A DNA stretch of 64,000 nucleotides, from assembly GCF_015529805.1 (NCBI RefSeq), contig NZ_CP064654.1, forward strand, positions 186,001 through 250,000, read 5' to 3'. Made by a program: the position numbers and the translations under genes. This document shows, piece after piece, positions 25,468-33,843 of the stretch. The notes beneath the pieces were generated by a model that was not told the origin of the DNA, did no database searches, and saw nothing but the letters and a program-made list of their open reading frames with translations. Source of the stretch: Qipengyuania soli. GTDB lineage: Bacteria > Pseudomonadota > Alphaproteobacteria > Sphingomonadales > Sphingomonadaceae. Within the stretch, counting starts at the first letter, position 1, and every line of letters begins with the position of its first letter.

Positions 25468-26004
25468 ATGGCACGCTGGTACATCATCCACGCCTATTCG
25501 GGCTTCGAGAACAAGGTCCGTGACGCGATCATCGCCGAGGCCGAGCGCCTGGGCCTGCAGGACGGGGTCGAAGACGTACAGGTCCCGACCGAAACCGTGA
25601 CCGAAGTGAAGCGCGGCAAGAAGGTCCAGGTCGAACGCAAGTTCATGCCGGGCTACGTCCTTGCGAAGCTGAACATGACCGACGACGTCTACCACCTCGT
25701 CAAGAACACCCCGAAGGTGACCGGCTTCCTCGGCACCAACAACAAGCCGCAGGCCATCTCCGACAAGGAAGCTGCGCGCTATTTCGGCGGTGTGGAAGAA
25801 GCCAAGGCCGCGCCCAAGACGCAGGTATCGGTCGATTACGAAATCGGCGACCAGGTCAAGGTGCTCGACGGCCCCTTCGCCAGCTTCAACGGCCTCGTCG
25901 AGGAACTCGATTTCGACAAGCAGAAGGTCAAGGTCTCGGTCTCGATCTTCGGTCGCGCGACCCCGGTCGAACTCGACTTCGAGCAAGTCGAACTCGTCAA
26001 GTAA
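25468..26004 (+). CDS. nusG: Transcription termination/antitermination protein NusG
   Basis: This 178-residue protein begins MARWYIIHAYSGFENKVRD, with an N-terminal NGN domain (about 1-115) and a C-terminal KOW domain (about 125-178; KVLDGPFASFNGLVEELD). It binds RNA polymerase, couples it to Rho or to ribosomal protein S10, and affects pausing. It is paired with secE, as is standard. rplK-rplA normally follow directly; here they come 1.3 kb later, after an inserted minus-strand gene. Confidence 0.97.
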   Translation: MARWYIIHAYSGFENKVRDAIIAEAERLGLQDGVEDVQVPTETVTEVKRGKKVQVERKFMPGYVLAKLNMTDDVYHLVKNTPKVTGFLGTNNKPQAISDKEAARYFGGVEEAKAAPKTQVSVDYEIGDQVKVLDGPFASFNGLVEELDFDKQKVKVSVSIFGRATPVELDFEQVELVK

Positions 26005-26010
26005 TTCGGC

Positions 26011-26032
26011 TGGCGGGGCCCGGGTCCCGCCA
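26011..26032. terminator. Possible hairpin terminator after nusG
   Basis: TGGCGGG (26011-26017) pairs with CCCGCCA (26026-26032) around an 8-base loop, between the convergent nusG and aspartyl-protease genes. No T-run follows on either strand, so it would be a weak or Rho-assisted terminator. Confidence 0.3.
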
Positions 26033-26040
26033 AAGCATCC

Positions 26041-27075
26041 CTAAGAGCAGGCGGTTTCGCGGTCCGCGCTGATGCGCGATGCGCTGTGCGTGGTACGCAC
26101 GAAAACGCGGCTGCTGTCGCACTTCTTCAACTGGAAACGCGCCTTGCGTTCCTTGAAGTCGAGCGACACGCGGCGGAAGTTCTCCATCATGTCGGTGCCG
26201 AGCAACAGCGAAGGTTTCCCTGTCAGGTTGAGCACTTCGAACGGCGGGATGTCGGCAAAGGCGATCGGCACATTCTGGAGGATGATCGGACCGACCTTGA
26301 GCCGCTTGATGATGGCGAAATCGAGATCCATCGCGGCTCCGGTCACACCATAGACCTTGATCTTGCTGAATTCATCGAAGTGGCGGCGCAGCAGCTTGTC
26401 GCGCAGCGCAAGGTTGCCGATGGTGATCTCGGAGCCCGTATCGACGATTGCGTCGACCTTTTCCCTCTCGGCAGTGACCTCGGTCAGGATCAGCTGGCCG
26501 CGCTCCAGACGGCCCGTCACGACGATGATGCCATCGCCGAACATGCCCGCGCTGCGCTCGTCGTCAACGGTGATGATGCGCTTTTCGAAATCCAGCATCA
26601 GCCGCTGCTCGACAAGGGTGTCGAGGCCGATCATCCCGTCCCCGCCGAGATCGCTTTCGTCGAGCACGGGCAATTCGAGACCGACGGTTTCGGTCGGGCC
26701 CAATCCCAGCGTGTCGACCTTGACCGTGTCGACCATGCGGCTTTCGGTCACGCCGTGGAGAAGAACCTGCTCCCCGTCGGGAAGGCCGAGCTTACCCGCC
26801 AGCGACTGCCCGATCACCGAGGTGTCGGCGCCGCTGTCGACGACGAAGTTGTAGGGTCCCTTGCCGTTGACCATGACCTCTGCAGTCATCCGGCTGACGC
26901 GCTTCTCCGCCTCGATAGCTTCGCCACCGATCTGCAGAGTCTCGTCGATGACGGCAGGCGGCAGTTCGGGCATCCGCATGACCGGCGTGGTCCGCACCTC
27001 TTTCGAAGCTTGTGCCATGGCCGGCGATGAGCTTGCCAACAGCAGAGCTGCGGCGATCGATCCTCTCCACTTCAT
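26041..27075 (-). CDS. Exported aspartyl protease family protein with two retropepsin-like domains
   Basis: This 344-residue protein has a signal peptide (about residues 1-22, ending PAMAQ). There are two aspartic-protease signature blocks, VVDSGADTSVIG with Asp80 and IVDTGSEITIG with Asp212, each followed by a hydrophobic-hydrophobic-Gly element (GMIGLDTL and LLLGTDMM). A single chain thus seems to carry two retropepsin/clan AA halves that could form an intramolecular active site. The periplasmic substrate is unknown. The start ATG 27073-27075 is preceded by a frame extension without signal character. It sits between nusG and rplK in the opposite orientation, splitting a normally continuous block. 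Confidence 0.82.
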   Translation of the reverse strand: MKWRGSIAAALLLASSSPAMAQASKEVRTTPVMRMPELPPAVIDETLQIGGEAIEAEKRVSRMTAEVMVNGKGPYNFVVDSGADTSVIGQSLAGKLGLPDGEQVLLHGVTESRMVDTVKVDTLGLGPTETVGLELPVLDESDLGGDGMIGLDTLVEQRLMLDFEKRIITVDDERSAGMFGDGIIVVTGRLERGQLILTEVTAEREKVDAIVDTGSEITIGNLALRDKLLRRHFDEFSKIKVYGVTGAAMDLDFAIIKRLKVGPIILQNVPIAFADIPPFEVLNLTGKPSLLLGTDMMENFRRVSLDFKERKARFQLKKCDSSRVFVRTTHSASRISADRETACS

Positions 27076-27173
27076 GCAGCGATCATAGACCTTTGCAATC
27101 CTCGAAGGGAGTGGGCTTCGATAGAGGAGCCATCGGGTTCGATGGGCGGTCGACGGTGCAGGGGCGGAATCGC

Positions 27174-27201
27174 TTGCATTCGCGGCGCGAAACGCTATGT
27201 G
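27174..27201 (+). promoter_or_regulatory. Putative rplK promoter
   Basis: TTGCAT (27174-27179) and TATGTG (27196-27201) are 16 bases apart, followed by a GC-rich CGCGCC start region. Its layout matches the secE element. It lies about 125 bases upstream of rplK, within the 250-base leader. Confidence 0.4.
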
Positions 27202-27240
27202 CGCGCCTTCCCGAGACATCTTAGGGAAACCCGCGCGGGA

Positions 27241-27258
27241 GGACTGCCCCGGTAGTCC
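27241..27258 (+). promoter_or_regulatory. Hairpin in the rplK-rplA leader
   Basis: GGACT (27241-27245) pairs with AGTCC (27254-27258) around an 8-base loop, 67 bases upstream of rplK. Ribosomal protein L1 represses its own L11-L1 mRNA in many bacteria by binding a leader structure. This hairpin and the following CTTACCATGAG region are candidates; the exact site is not proven. Confidence 0.3.
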
Positions 27259-27324
27259 ACTTGACCGCTTACCATGAGCCGCGTGTCGAAAGAGGCGCGG
27301 CAACAGTGAGAAAGGAGGCCATTC

Positions 27325-27756
27325 ATGGCCAAGAAGATCGACGGCTATATCAAGCTGCAGGTGCCCGCCGGCACCGCCAACCCCTCGCCGCCTATCGGCC
27401 CCGCACTGGGCCAGCGTGGCGTGAACATCATGGAATTCTGCAAGGCCTTCAACGCCGCGACCGACAGCCTCGAAAAGGGTATGCCGATCCCGACGATCAT
27501 CACGGTCTATGCCGACCGCTCGTTCACCTTCATCACCAAGACTCCGCCGGCCAGCTTCCTGATCAAGAAGGCTGCCAAGCTGAAGTCGGGTTCGAAGGAG
27601 CCGGGCAAGGTTTCGGCCGGAACCATCAAGCGCTCGCAGCTCGCCGAAATCGCAGAGACCAAGATGAAGGATCTCAACGCGAACGATATCGAGCAGGCAA
27701 CCAAGATCATCGAAGGCTCCGCGCGTTCGATGGGCCTCGACGTGGTGGAGGGCTAA
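27325..27756 (+). CDS. rplK: 50S ribosomal protein L11
   Basis: This 143-residue protein begins [23 protein letters not shown], the L11 N-terminus, with the conserved [21 protein letters not shown] block. It has the usual two domains: the N-terminal one contacts elongation factors and RelA, and the C-terminal one binds 23S rRNA at the GTPase centre. A GAAAGGAGG ribosome-binding site lies at 27310-27319. rplA starts 5 bases after its stop. Confidence 0.98.
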   Translation: MAKKIDGYIKLQVPAGTANPSPPIGPALGQRGVNIMEFCKAFNAATDSLEKGMPIPTIITVYADRSFTFITKTPPASFLIKKAAKLKSGSKEPGKVSAGTIKRSQLAEIAETKMKDLNANDIEQATKIIEGSARSMGLDVVEG

Positions 27757-27760
27757 GACC

Positions 27761-28453
27761 ATGGCAAAGCAGACCAAGAAGCAGCAGGTTCGCGCCAAGC
27801 TGGACAGCGAAAAGCTCTACACCGTCGACGAGGCGCTCGCCACGCTGCGCGAGCACAAGAGCAAGTTCGACGAGACCGTCGAAGTCGCGATGAACCTGGG
27901 CGTCGACCCGCGTCACGCCGACCAGATGGTTCGCGGCATGGTTTCGTTGCCGAGCGGCACGGGCAAGGACGTTCGCGTCGCCGTGTTCGCCCGTGGCGAC
28001 AATGCCGACAAGGCTCTCGCCGCCGGTGCCGACAAGGTCGGTGCGGAAGACCTCATGGAAGACATGCAGAACGGCAACCTCAACTATGACCGCGTGATCG
28101 CCACGCCGGACATGATGGGCGTCGTCGGCCGTCTCGGTAAGGTGCTGGGTCCCAAGGGCCTGATGCCGAACCCGAAGCTGGGCACCGTCACCCCGAACGT
28201 CGAACAGGCGGTCAAGGATGCGAAGGCCGGCCAGGTCGAATTCCGTGTCGAGAAGCTGGGCATCATCCACTCGGGCATCGGCAAGCTGTCGTTCAAGGAC
28301 GCCGACCTCAAGGCGAACTTCAAGGCGCTGACTGAAGCCGTCGTGAAGGCCAAGCCGTCGGGTGCCAAGGGCAAGTATGTCCGCAAGGTTACCCTGACCA
28401 GCTCGATGGGCCCGGGCCTCAAGCTCGACCTCACCGAAGTCGAAGGCGCCTGA
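27761..28453 (+). CDS. rplA: 50S ribosomal protein L1
   Basis: This 230-residue protein contains the L1 signature [15 protein letters not shown] (about residues 128-142). It forms the L1 stalk that guides deacylated tRNA out of the E site, and it is the translational repressor of its own operon in other bacteria. It is coupled to rplK (4-base spacer). A strong hairpin follows at 28481-28509. rplJ-rplL and rpoBC do not follow in this window, unlike the common bacterial order. Confidence 0.98.
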   Translation: MAKQTKKQQVRAKLDSEKLYTVDEALATLREHKSKFDETVEVAMNLGVDPRHADQMVRGMVSLPSGTGKDVRVAVFARGDNADKALAAGADKVGAEDLMEDMQNGNLNYDRVIATPDMMGVVGRLGKVLGPKGLMPNPKLGTVTPNVEQAVKDAKAGQVEFRVEKLGIIHSGIGKLSFKDADLKANFKALTEAVVKAKPSGAKGKYVRKVTLTSSMGPGLKLDLTEVEGA

Positions 28454-28480
28454 GCCACTCGCTTCGAGCGATGAGATCAG

Positions 28481-28510
28481 AAGGGCCGGGGGGGAACCCT
28501 CCGGCCCTTT
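28481..28510. terminator. Terminator hairpin after rplA
   Basis: AAGGGCCGG (28481-28489) pairs with CCGGCCCTT (28501-28509), and inner G-C pairs extend the stem to about 13 bp with a GAA loop. A short T-run follows (TTTCTCATT). It lies between convergent rplA and the DUF2339 gene and may act in both directions. Confidence 0.6.
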
Positions 28511-28511
28511 C

Positions 28512-31418
28512 TCATTGTGGCATTGGTACGCCCCGCAATTGGCGCGAGTAGAGCCAGCCGATTCCGATCAGGCTGAAGCCCAGCGCCATGAAGCTGGCGA
28601 TGCGCAACAGGCCCTCGAGCCCGGCCGCATCAACGATAAAGACCTTGGCAACCGCCAGGACCATGAGCACCAGCGATCCGACCCGCCAGCTGCGTTCTCC
28701 CCGTCGGCTGCCGAGGATCAGGAAGCCGATCGCCAGGACAATGCCAAGCAGCGAGCGCAGCAGGTCCTCCGTCTGCGTCATCGGCGCATCCACGGGTATC
28801 GAACCAGCGAATGCCTGTCGGAGCAACGTTAGGGTTCCCAGGCTGACCAGCGCGACGACAAGCCCGTCTGCCGCAGGTTCCAGGCGCTCGGCAATGGCCC
28901 CGCGCAGCATCAGCGCCGTGCCGACCGCAACCGCATAGGCGGCCAGCACCAGGTTGGCGACCGGCGTCGCGCCTACTGCCTGCCTGTCCCACAGCGGGTT
29001 ATGCAGCAGGCCGGTGTAGACGAGGAAATGGACCAGCGCGGCAGTCATGATGACCCGCCCGACCAGCGGTACCCTTGTCATCGCGGCCCATCCCGCCGCA
29101 AGCAGCAGGGCTTCCCAAAGCGTACGCTCGGCAAGACCCTGCGATACGAAGGCCGCGATCGTCTCGATCGCGAAAACCTGCTTGAATGCGACATGCAGCG
29201 CCACCGCGAGCGGGATGAGAGCAAGCCATTCCAGGCGGACAGTCACGCTCCGCCAAGCATGCGGAGGGAGCCGGAGGAACGCCAGCGCAGCGATCAGGGG
29301 TAGCAGGCGACGTCCGATCATCGCCAGCGAAGGGATTGCATCGACAAATACCGGCTCGCCGCCAAGCGACATCAGCGCTGCGCCGACCCAGTTCAACAGT
29401 GGGAGGAGCGCCCAGAACGCGGTGATGGCCACGGCGACCAGCCTGGCGACCGGGCGGTCCGGCAGACCGAAGGACAATGCGATGGCCAGCAAGGCGGCTG
29501 CCCAGGCCAGAGTCCAGCCCGGTAGCACTTGCGCGAGCGCAGCATAGGCCAGCGCCGCGGCAGCCCCTTCCGCGAAATGACGCAACTCGGGCATCCGCTC
29601 GCGCCATGCGAGTGCTGCCATGACTGCGAGCGGGGCGAGCCAGCGAAGGAGACTACGCAGGCCAAGCGCCGGTTCGGTGCCTGCGGACAGACGCATGACC
29701 TCGGCCTCGACCGCAACGTGACCGAGGAGCGAGAAAATGCTTGCCGTTCCGATGCCCCAGAGCAGCCCGAGCAGTTCCTTTTCCTCGCGTTCGCGCAGGA
29801 GGGCAAAGCTGCCCGCGAACAGGGCTGCAGCCACGATTGGCGCAAGCCACGCGGGGGACACCATGAGGCTGGCGGCAAACACCAGCATCAAGGCAACGAG
29901 CAATTCGAAGGCCAGCACGGTCGCAGGGCCCCTGTGCCAGAGACGCCATGCCGCCAGCGCCGGGAATGTGGCGAGCGCCAGCGTTCCCGCTGCCAGCGCT
30001 GCTTCGATGCGATCTGCGGAGAAATCTCCGTAGGAGGCGTAGGCGATCACGGCCAGCGCAGCCGTCACGCCTCCAACCTGCCAGAGATCGATCTTGCGTT
30101 CGTCCTCGCGCCAGATGTGAAGCAAGGGAAGTCCGGCAAATATTGCTGCAATGCCGCATGCCACGACAGTGAACCCTTCGCCCGACGCACCGCTCCACTG
30201 GCCCAGAAGCAACAATCCGACCGATGCGGCAACGGCATTTGCCTCCCGCATGTCGGGTCTCTTCCAGCCAAAGAAGCCGAGAGTCGCACCGAGCAAAAGG
30301 TAGAGCCCCCAGGCGAGCGGCGAATACCCGCCGCTGTCGACCAGCAGTGCCAGTTGGACACTTGCAACCAGTGCGGACGCAAGGCGGAACGGTAGCTCGA
30401 AGCGGCCCATCCCCGAAAGCGCGGGCAGCACTGCGCCGAGCACGACGAAATAGAGGCCAAGTGCCAGAACGTCGGCGAAACCGGGATCGCCGCCGAGCAG
30501 CAGCAATGCGCCCCAACCGAGGCCACCGACCATTGCGGCGATGCCCATCCATTCGCGCTTCTGCTCGCGGCCCGCGTAGGTAAGGCCGCCGGTGACGAGG
30601 CCGAGATAGAGTGCCAACAGCGGCAGATTGGCATTGTCACCCCCGACCACTGCCGGCGCGGCAAAGCCACCGACGAGGCCCAGGACCGCGCTTGGGATGC
30701 CGAAACGGAACGACAGCGCAATGGCGCCGGCGGTGACCGCTGCAAGGCCGAGGAAGGCCATCGTCTGCCCTATCAGCCCGTATTGTGTGCCCGCGAGATA
30801 GAACCCGGCATAGAGCGTCGCGAGGCCTGCGCCCGCCAGCGCTTGCGCCACACGAGGATCGGCGACCTTCTCGCGAAAACGGTACGCGGCTTCGGCGCCG
30901 GCGATCAGGCCGCCGCCGAAGACGAAGGCCATGATGACGCGCAGCAGCGGAGTGATCAGCCCGCGTTCGATCGAATATCGAACCAGGAAAACCCCGGCGA
31001 CCGCCAGGGTGACCCCGCCAGCCCAGATCGGCAGCCTGCGACCGAAAACGTCTTCAAGGTCGAACGCGAACATTTCGCGCAGTGGCTTGCGCGGGTGGAG
31101 TTCTTCGGTGTGATCCACGACCGCAGGTGCCGTGACCTGAGGCTCGCCAGCTGGTTCGGTCGTCTCCGAAGGGGGCGCGGAATGAACCGTCTGGCTCAGG
31201 CGAACCTTGGGAACCGTAACCGTTTCGCGAGGTGCCGGAGGGGCGGTTCGTTCAACCGGGACAGGCGCTTCGCGCTCTGCCGGACGCATGGTCCGCATTG
31301 CATCGAACATGTGATCCTGCAGCTCGTCGAGGCGCTCGAGCTTTTGTTCGGCCCGGTCGAGACGATGCCACAAGCGGGCGACCAGCCCGGCCAGTCCGAA
31401 GATGAAAAGCCATTCCAT
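28512..31418 (-). CDS. DUF2339 family large membrane protein
   Basis: This 968-residue protein starts MEWLFIFGLAGLVARLWHRLD: one membrane helix, then a charged coiled-coil-like stretch (about 18-50) and a Pro/Thr-rich linker up to about 110. The remainder has more than twenty-five hydrophobic segments. The block LPIWAGGVTLAVAGVFLVRYSIERGLITP is typical of DUF2339 proteins. The function of the family is unknown; its size suggests an inner-membrane scaffold or transporter. It follows the molybdopterin-binding protein gene on the same strand after 57 bases. Confidence 0.85.
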   Translation of the reverse strand: MEWLFIFGLAGLVARLWHRLDRAEQKLERLDELQDHMFDAMRTMRPAEREAPVPVERTAPPAPRETVTVPKVRLSQTVHSAPPSETTEPAGEPQVTAPAVVDHTEELHPRKPLREMFAFDLEDVFGRRLPIWAGGVTLAVAGVFLVRYSIERGLITPLLRVIMAFVFGGGLIAGAEAAYRFREKVADPRVAQALAGAGLATLYAGFYLAGTQYGLIGQTMAFLGLAAVTAGAIALSFRFGIPSAVLGLVGGFAAPAVVGGDNANLPLLALYLGLVTGGLTYAGREQKREWMGIAAMVGGLGWGALLLLGGDPGFADVLALGLYFVVLGAVLPALSGMGRFELPFRLASALVASVQLALLVDSGGYSPLAWGLYLLLGATLGFFGWKRPDMREANAVAASVGLLLLGQWSGASGEGFTVVACGIAAIFAGLPLLHIWREDERKIDLWQVGGVTAALAVIAYASYGDFSADRIEAALAAGTLALATFPALAAWRLWHRGPATVLAFELLVALMLVFAASLMVSPAWLAPIVAAALFAGSFALLREREEKELLGLLWGIGTASIFSLLGHVAVEAEVMRLSAGTEPALGLRSLLRWLAPLAVMAALAWRERMPELRHFAEGAAAALAYAALAQVLPGWTLAWAAALLAIALSFGLPDRPVARLVAVAITAFWALLPLLNWVGAALMSLGGEPVFVDAIPSLAMIGRRLLPLIAALAFLRLPPHAWRSVTVRLEWLALIPLAVALHVAFKQVFAIETIAAFVSQGLAERTLWEALLLAAGWAAMTRVPLVGRVIMTAALVHFLVYTGLLHNPLWDRQAVGATPVANLVLAAYAVAVGTALMLRGAIAERLEPAADGLVVALVSLGTLTLLRQAFAGSIPVDAPMTQTEDLLRSLLGIVLAIGFLILGSRRGERSWRVGSLVLMVLAVAKVFIVDAAGLEGLLRIASFMALGFSLIGIGWLYSRQLRGVPMPQ

Positions 31419-31475
31419 CGCGCGATCCCCCTCGCGCCATTTCTAACGGTGGCTTGGTCGGCGCGAAAGCCGCAG

Positions 31476-32231
31476 TCAGATTCCGCCGTGGGTAAAGGCA
31501 AATCCTGCGGCATCGAGTCCTTCGCACAGTTGCGCCATGCAGGCCTTGAGCGCCGCTTCGTCGGTCGAGCGGATGACGAAGTTCGATCCGACCTTGCCTT
31601 CGCGGAAAAAAGGATAGCTGCCGATCTGGCAGTTCTCGAACGCCTTCTCGGTATCGCGCAGCAGGATCGCGACCTCGCTTTCGGGGATGAAACCGCCAAC
31701 CGTTTCGCTCAGCAGCGGTGCCCCCCCTTCGAGCGTGCCGGTCAGCGCGTCGAGCATGCCCGCGGTGATGTGCGGCACGCCGGCCATGAGGTGGAGGTTG
31801 CCGATCTTGATGCCCGGTGCACCGGACATGCGGTTGGGGATCAGTTCGGCTCCCTCGGGCACGCGTGCCATCCGCAGGCGCCCTTCGTTGAGGCCACCCT
31901 TGTCGGCATAATACTTCTCGAGGATCGCCCGCGCCGTTGGATGAACTACGACTGCGACGCCCAGCGCCTCGGCAACCGCATCGACGGTGATGTCGTCATG
32001 CGTCGGGCCGATCCCGCCGGTGGTGAAAAGGTAATCGTAGGCCTCGCGCAACGCGTTTACCGCCTCGACAATCCGCTCGACCACATCGGGGACCACCCGG
32101 ACCTCGGCGAGGCGGATGTTCTGCACCTGAAGCCAGCTGGCGACCTGCGCGATGTTCTTGTCGTGCGTGCGGCCGGACAGGATCTCGTCGCCGATGACGA
32201 CGAGGCCGGCGGTATAGATGCGTTCGCTCAT
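31476..32231 (-). CDS. Molybdopterin-binding / CinA N-terminal-type protein
   Basis: This 251-residue protein begins MSERIYTAGLVVIGDEILSGRTHD. It has the MoaB/MogA fold signature with TTGGIGPTHDD (about residues 69-79) and, later, the GVPHIT region of CinA-like proteins. Stand-alone CinA N-terminal homologues act on nicotinamide- or ADP-ribose-type compounds in some bacteria; here the activity is undetermined. The deamidase domain of full CinA is absent. The start is ATG 32229-32231. It lies 33 bases downstream of the monooxygenase 2 gene on the same strand. Confidence 0.87.
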   Translation of the reverse strand: MSERIYTAGLVVIGDEILSGRTHDKNIAQVASWLQVQNIRLAEVRVVPDVVERIVEAVNALREAYDYLFTTGGIGPTHDDITVDAVAEALGVAVVVHPTARAILEKYYADKGGLNEGRLRMARVPEGAELIPNRMSGAPGIKIGNLHLMAGVPHITAGMLDALTGTLEGGAPLLSETVGGFIPESEVAILLRDTEKAFENCQIGSYPFFREGKVGSNFVIRSTDEAALKACMAQLCEGLDAAGFAFTHGGI

Positions 32232-32264
32232 GCGTGAGGACGTAGTGCGGCTTTGTCCGGAAAG

Positions 32265-33767
32265 CTACTCTGCAGCTTCCAGCTGTTCCTCGACCTCGCG
32301 TGCATTTGCTCCATGGCGGTGAAGATCCAGAATGCCGTCCTCCAGCGGATCGGTTTTCATCCGCTTTCGGTCGATCACGTATTCCTGGTTGAGCCGCCAC
32401 GGGTAGCTGACCGCGTTCTTCGGCATGATGTGCTTGCCGCGCTGGATATAGCCGCTGGAGAAATCGAAGATGTCGTCTTCCTCGAGCCCATGATTCTCGG
32501 CGAGAACAGGTACGGCAACGTCGGTCCCTGTCGCCTTCTGCTTGACCAGCACCCGGCAGATATAATCCGAATTGATGTCGGCCCGAAGTGTCCAGCTGGC
32601 ATTGAGATAGCCGAACACGGCCGCAAGGTTCGGCACATTCGAGAACATGCAGCCCTTGTAATAGAAGTGCTGCGCCAGATCGATCGGCTGGCCTTCCTTC
32701 GATAGGGCGATCTTGCCCGCGACGGCGAGCTTGAGCCCGGTTGCGGTGATGACGATGTCGGCGGGCAGGAACGTATCGTCTGTCAGACGCACGCCGCCCT
32801 TTTCGAAAGCCTTGATGTGGCCGGTTACGACCTCGGCCTTGCCCTTCTTGATCGCCTGGAACAGATCGTCGTCGGGAACGAGGCAAAGGCGCTGTTCCCA
32901 CGGGTTGTAGGGCGGGGTGAAGGGCGTGAGATCGTAGTCCTTGCCCATCGACTTGCGGATCCGCTTGTGAAGCCCGTCCTTCACCTTTTGCGGCTTGTTA
33001 CGGGCCATCTTGAAGCTGATGTCCTGCATCTTGATGTTCTTGAACCGGGTGATGTTGTAGGCCGTTTTCTCCGGCAGGATCTTGCGCAGGAAATTGGCGA
33101 TGCCGTCCTTGGCCGGGCGGCTGAACATCCAGGTCGGCGTGCGTTGCAGCATGGTGACCTTCGCCGCCTTGTCCGCCATCGACGGGACGATGGTGACCGC
33201 CGTTGCGCCGGATCCGATGACGACGACGTTCTTGCCGCTGTAGTCGAGGTCCTTGGGCCAGAACTGCGGGTGGATGACCTGCCCTTCGAACTCGCCGAAA
33301 TCGAAGCCGGGATCATAGGGTTCGTCGTAGTCGTAATAGCCCGCGCCAAGGTAGAGCCAGTTCGCGGTCAGCATCTTGCGCTCGCCCTCACCGGTTTCGA
33401 GCGTCACATGCCAGCGCGCATCGCTCTCGCGCCAGTCGGCGGAGATGACCTTGTGATTGAAACGGATGTGCTGGCGGATGCCACGCTCGTCGACGATGCG
33501 GTCGAGATATTCGAGGATCGAGGGAGCATCGGCGATCGACTTCTCGTGCTTCCACGGCTCGAAATCGAATCCCAGCGTGTGCATGTCGCTGTCCGAACGG
33601 ATGCCCGGGTAACGGAACAGGTCCCAGGTCCCGCCCAGGTTCTCTCGGCGCTCGACGATCGCGTAGCTGTGGCCCGGGGCCTTCTCGGTCATGTGTGCTG
33701 CCATGCCGATGCCGGAAATGCCTGCCCCGACGATGAGAACGTCGAAATCGGTCGCCGTGTCTGCCAT
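32265..33767 (-). CDS. Flavin-containing (Baeyer-Villiger type) monooxygenase 2
   Basis: This 500-residue enzyme has the FAD motif GAGISG at 14-19, the exact Baeyer-Villiger fingerprint FEGQVIHPQFWP at 160-171 and the NADPH motif VIGSGATA at about 184-191. It converts ketones to esters or oxidises other soft nucleophiles in the cytoplasm. The start ATG 33765-33767 is preceded by GTGGGAGAC; a GTG 15 bases upstream is also in frame. It differs in length and sequence from monooxygenase 1, so the two probably have distinct substrates. It follows the polymerase-like gene after 76 bases. Confidence 0.92.
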   Translation of the reverse strand: MADTATDFDVLIVGAGISGIGMAAHMTEKAPGHSYAIVERRENLGGTWDLFRYPGIRSDSDMHTLGFDFEPWKHEKSIADAPSILEYLDRIVDERGIRQHIRFNHKVISADWRESDARWHVTLETGEGERKMLTANWLYLGAGYYDYDEPYDPGFDFGEFEGQVIHPQFWPKDLDYSGKNVVVIGSGATAVTIVPSMADKAAKVTMLQRTPTWMFSRPAKDGIANFLRKILPEKTAYNITRFKNIKMQDISFKMARNKPQKVKDGLHKRIRKSMGKDYDLTPFTPPYNPWEQRLCLVPDDDLFQAIKKGKAEVVTGHIKAFEKGGVRLTDDTFLPADIVITATGLKLAVAGKIALSKEGQPIDLAQHFYYKGCMFSNVPNLAAVFGYLNASWTLRADINSDYICRVLVKQKATGTDVAVPVLAENHGLEEDDIFDFSSGYIQRGKHIMPKNAVSYPWRLNQEYVIDRKRMKTDPLEDGILDLHRHGANAREVEEQLEAAE

Positions 33768-33843
33768 TAATTTGTCTCCCACTTTACGCGAACGTAACCC
33801 AAGCGCGAGGCGTGCGCTAGTAGGTTGTGAAATGCAACCCGAA

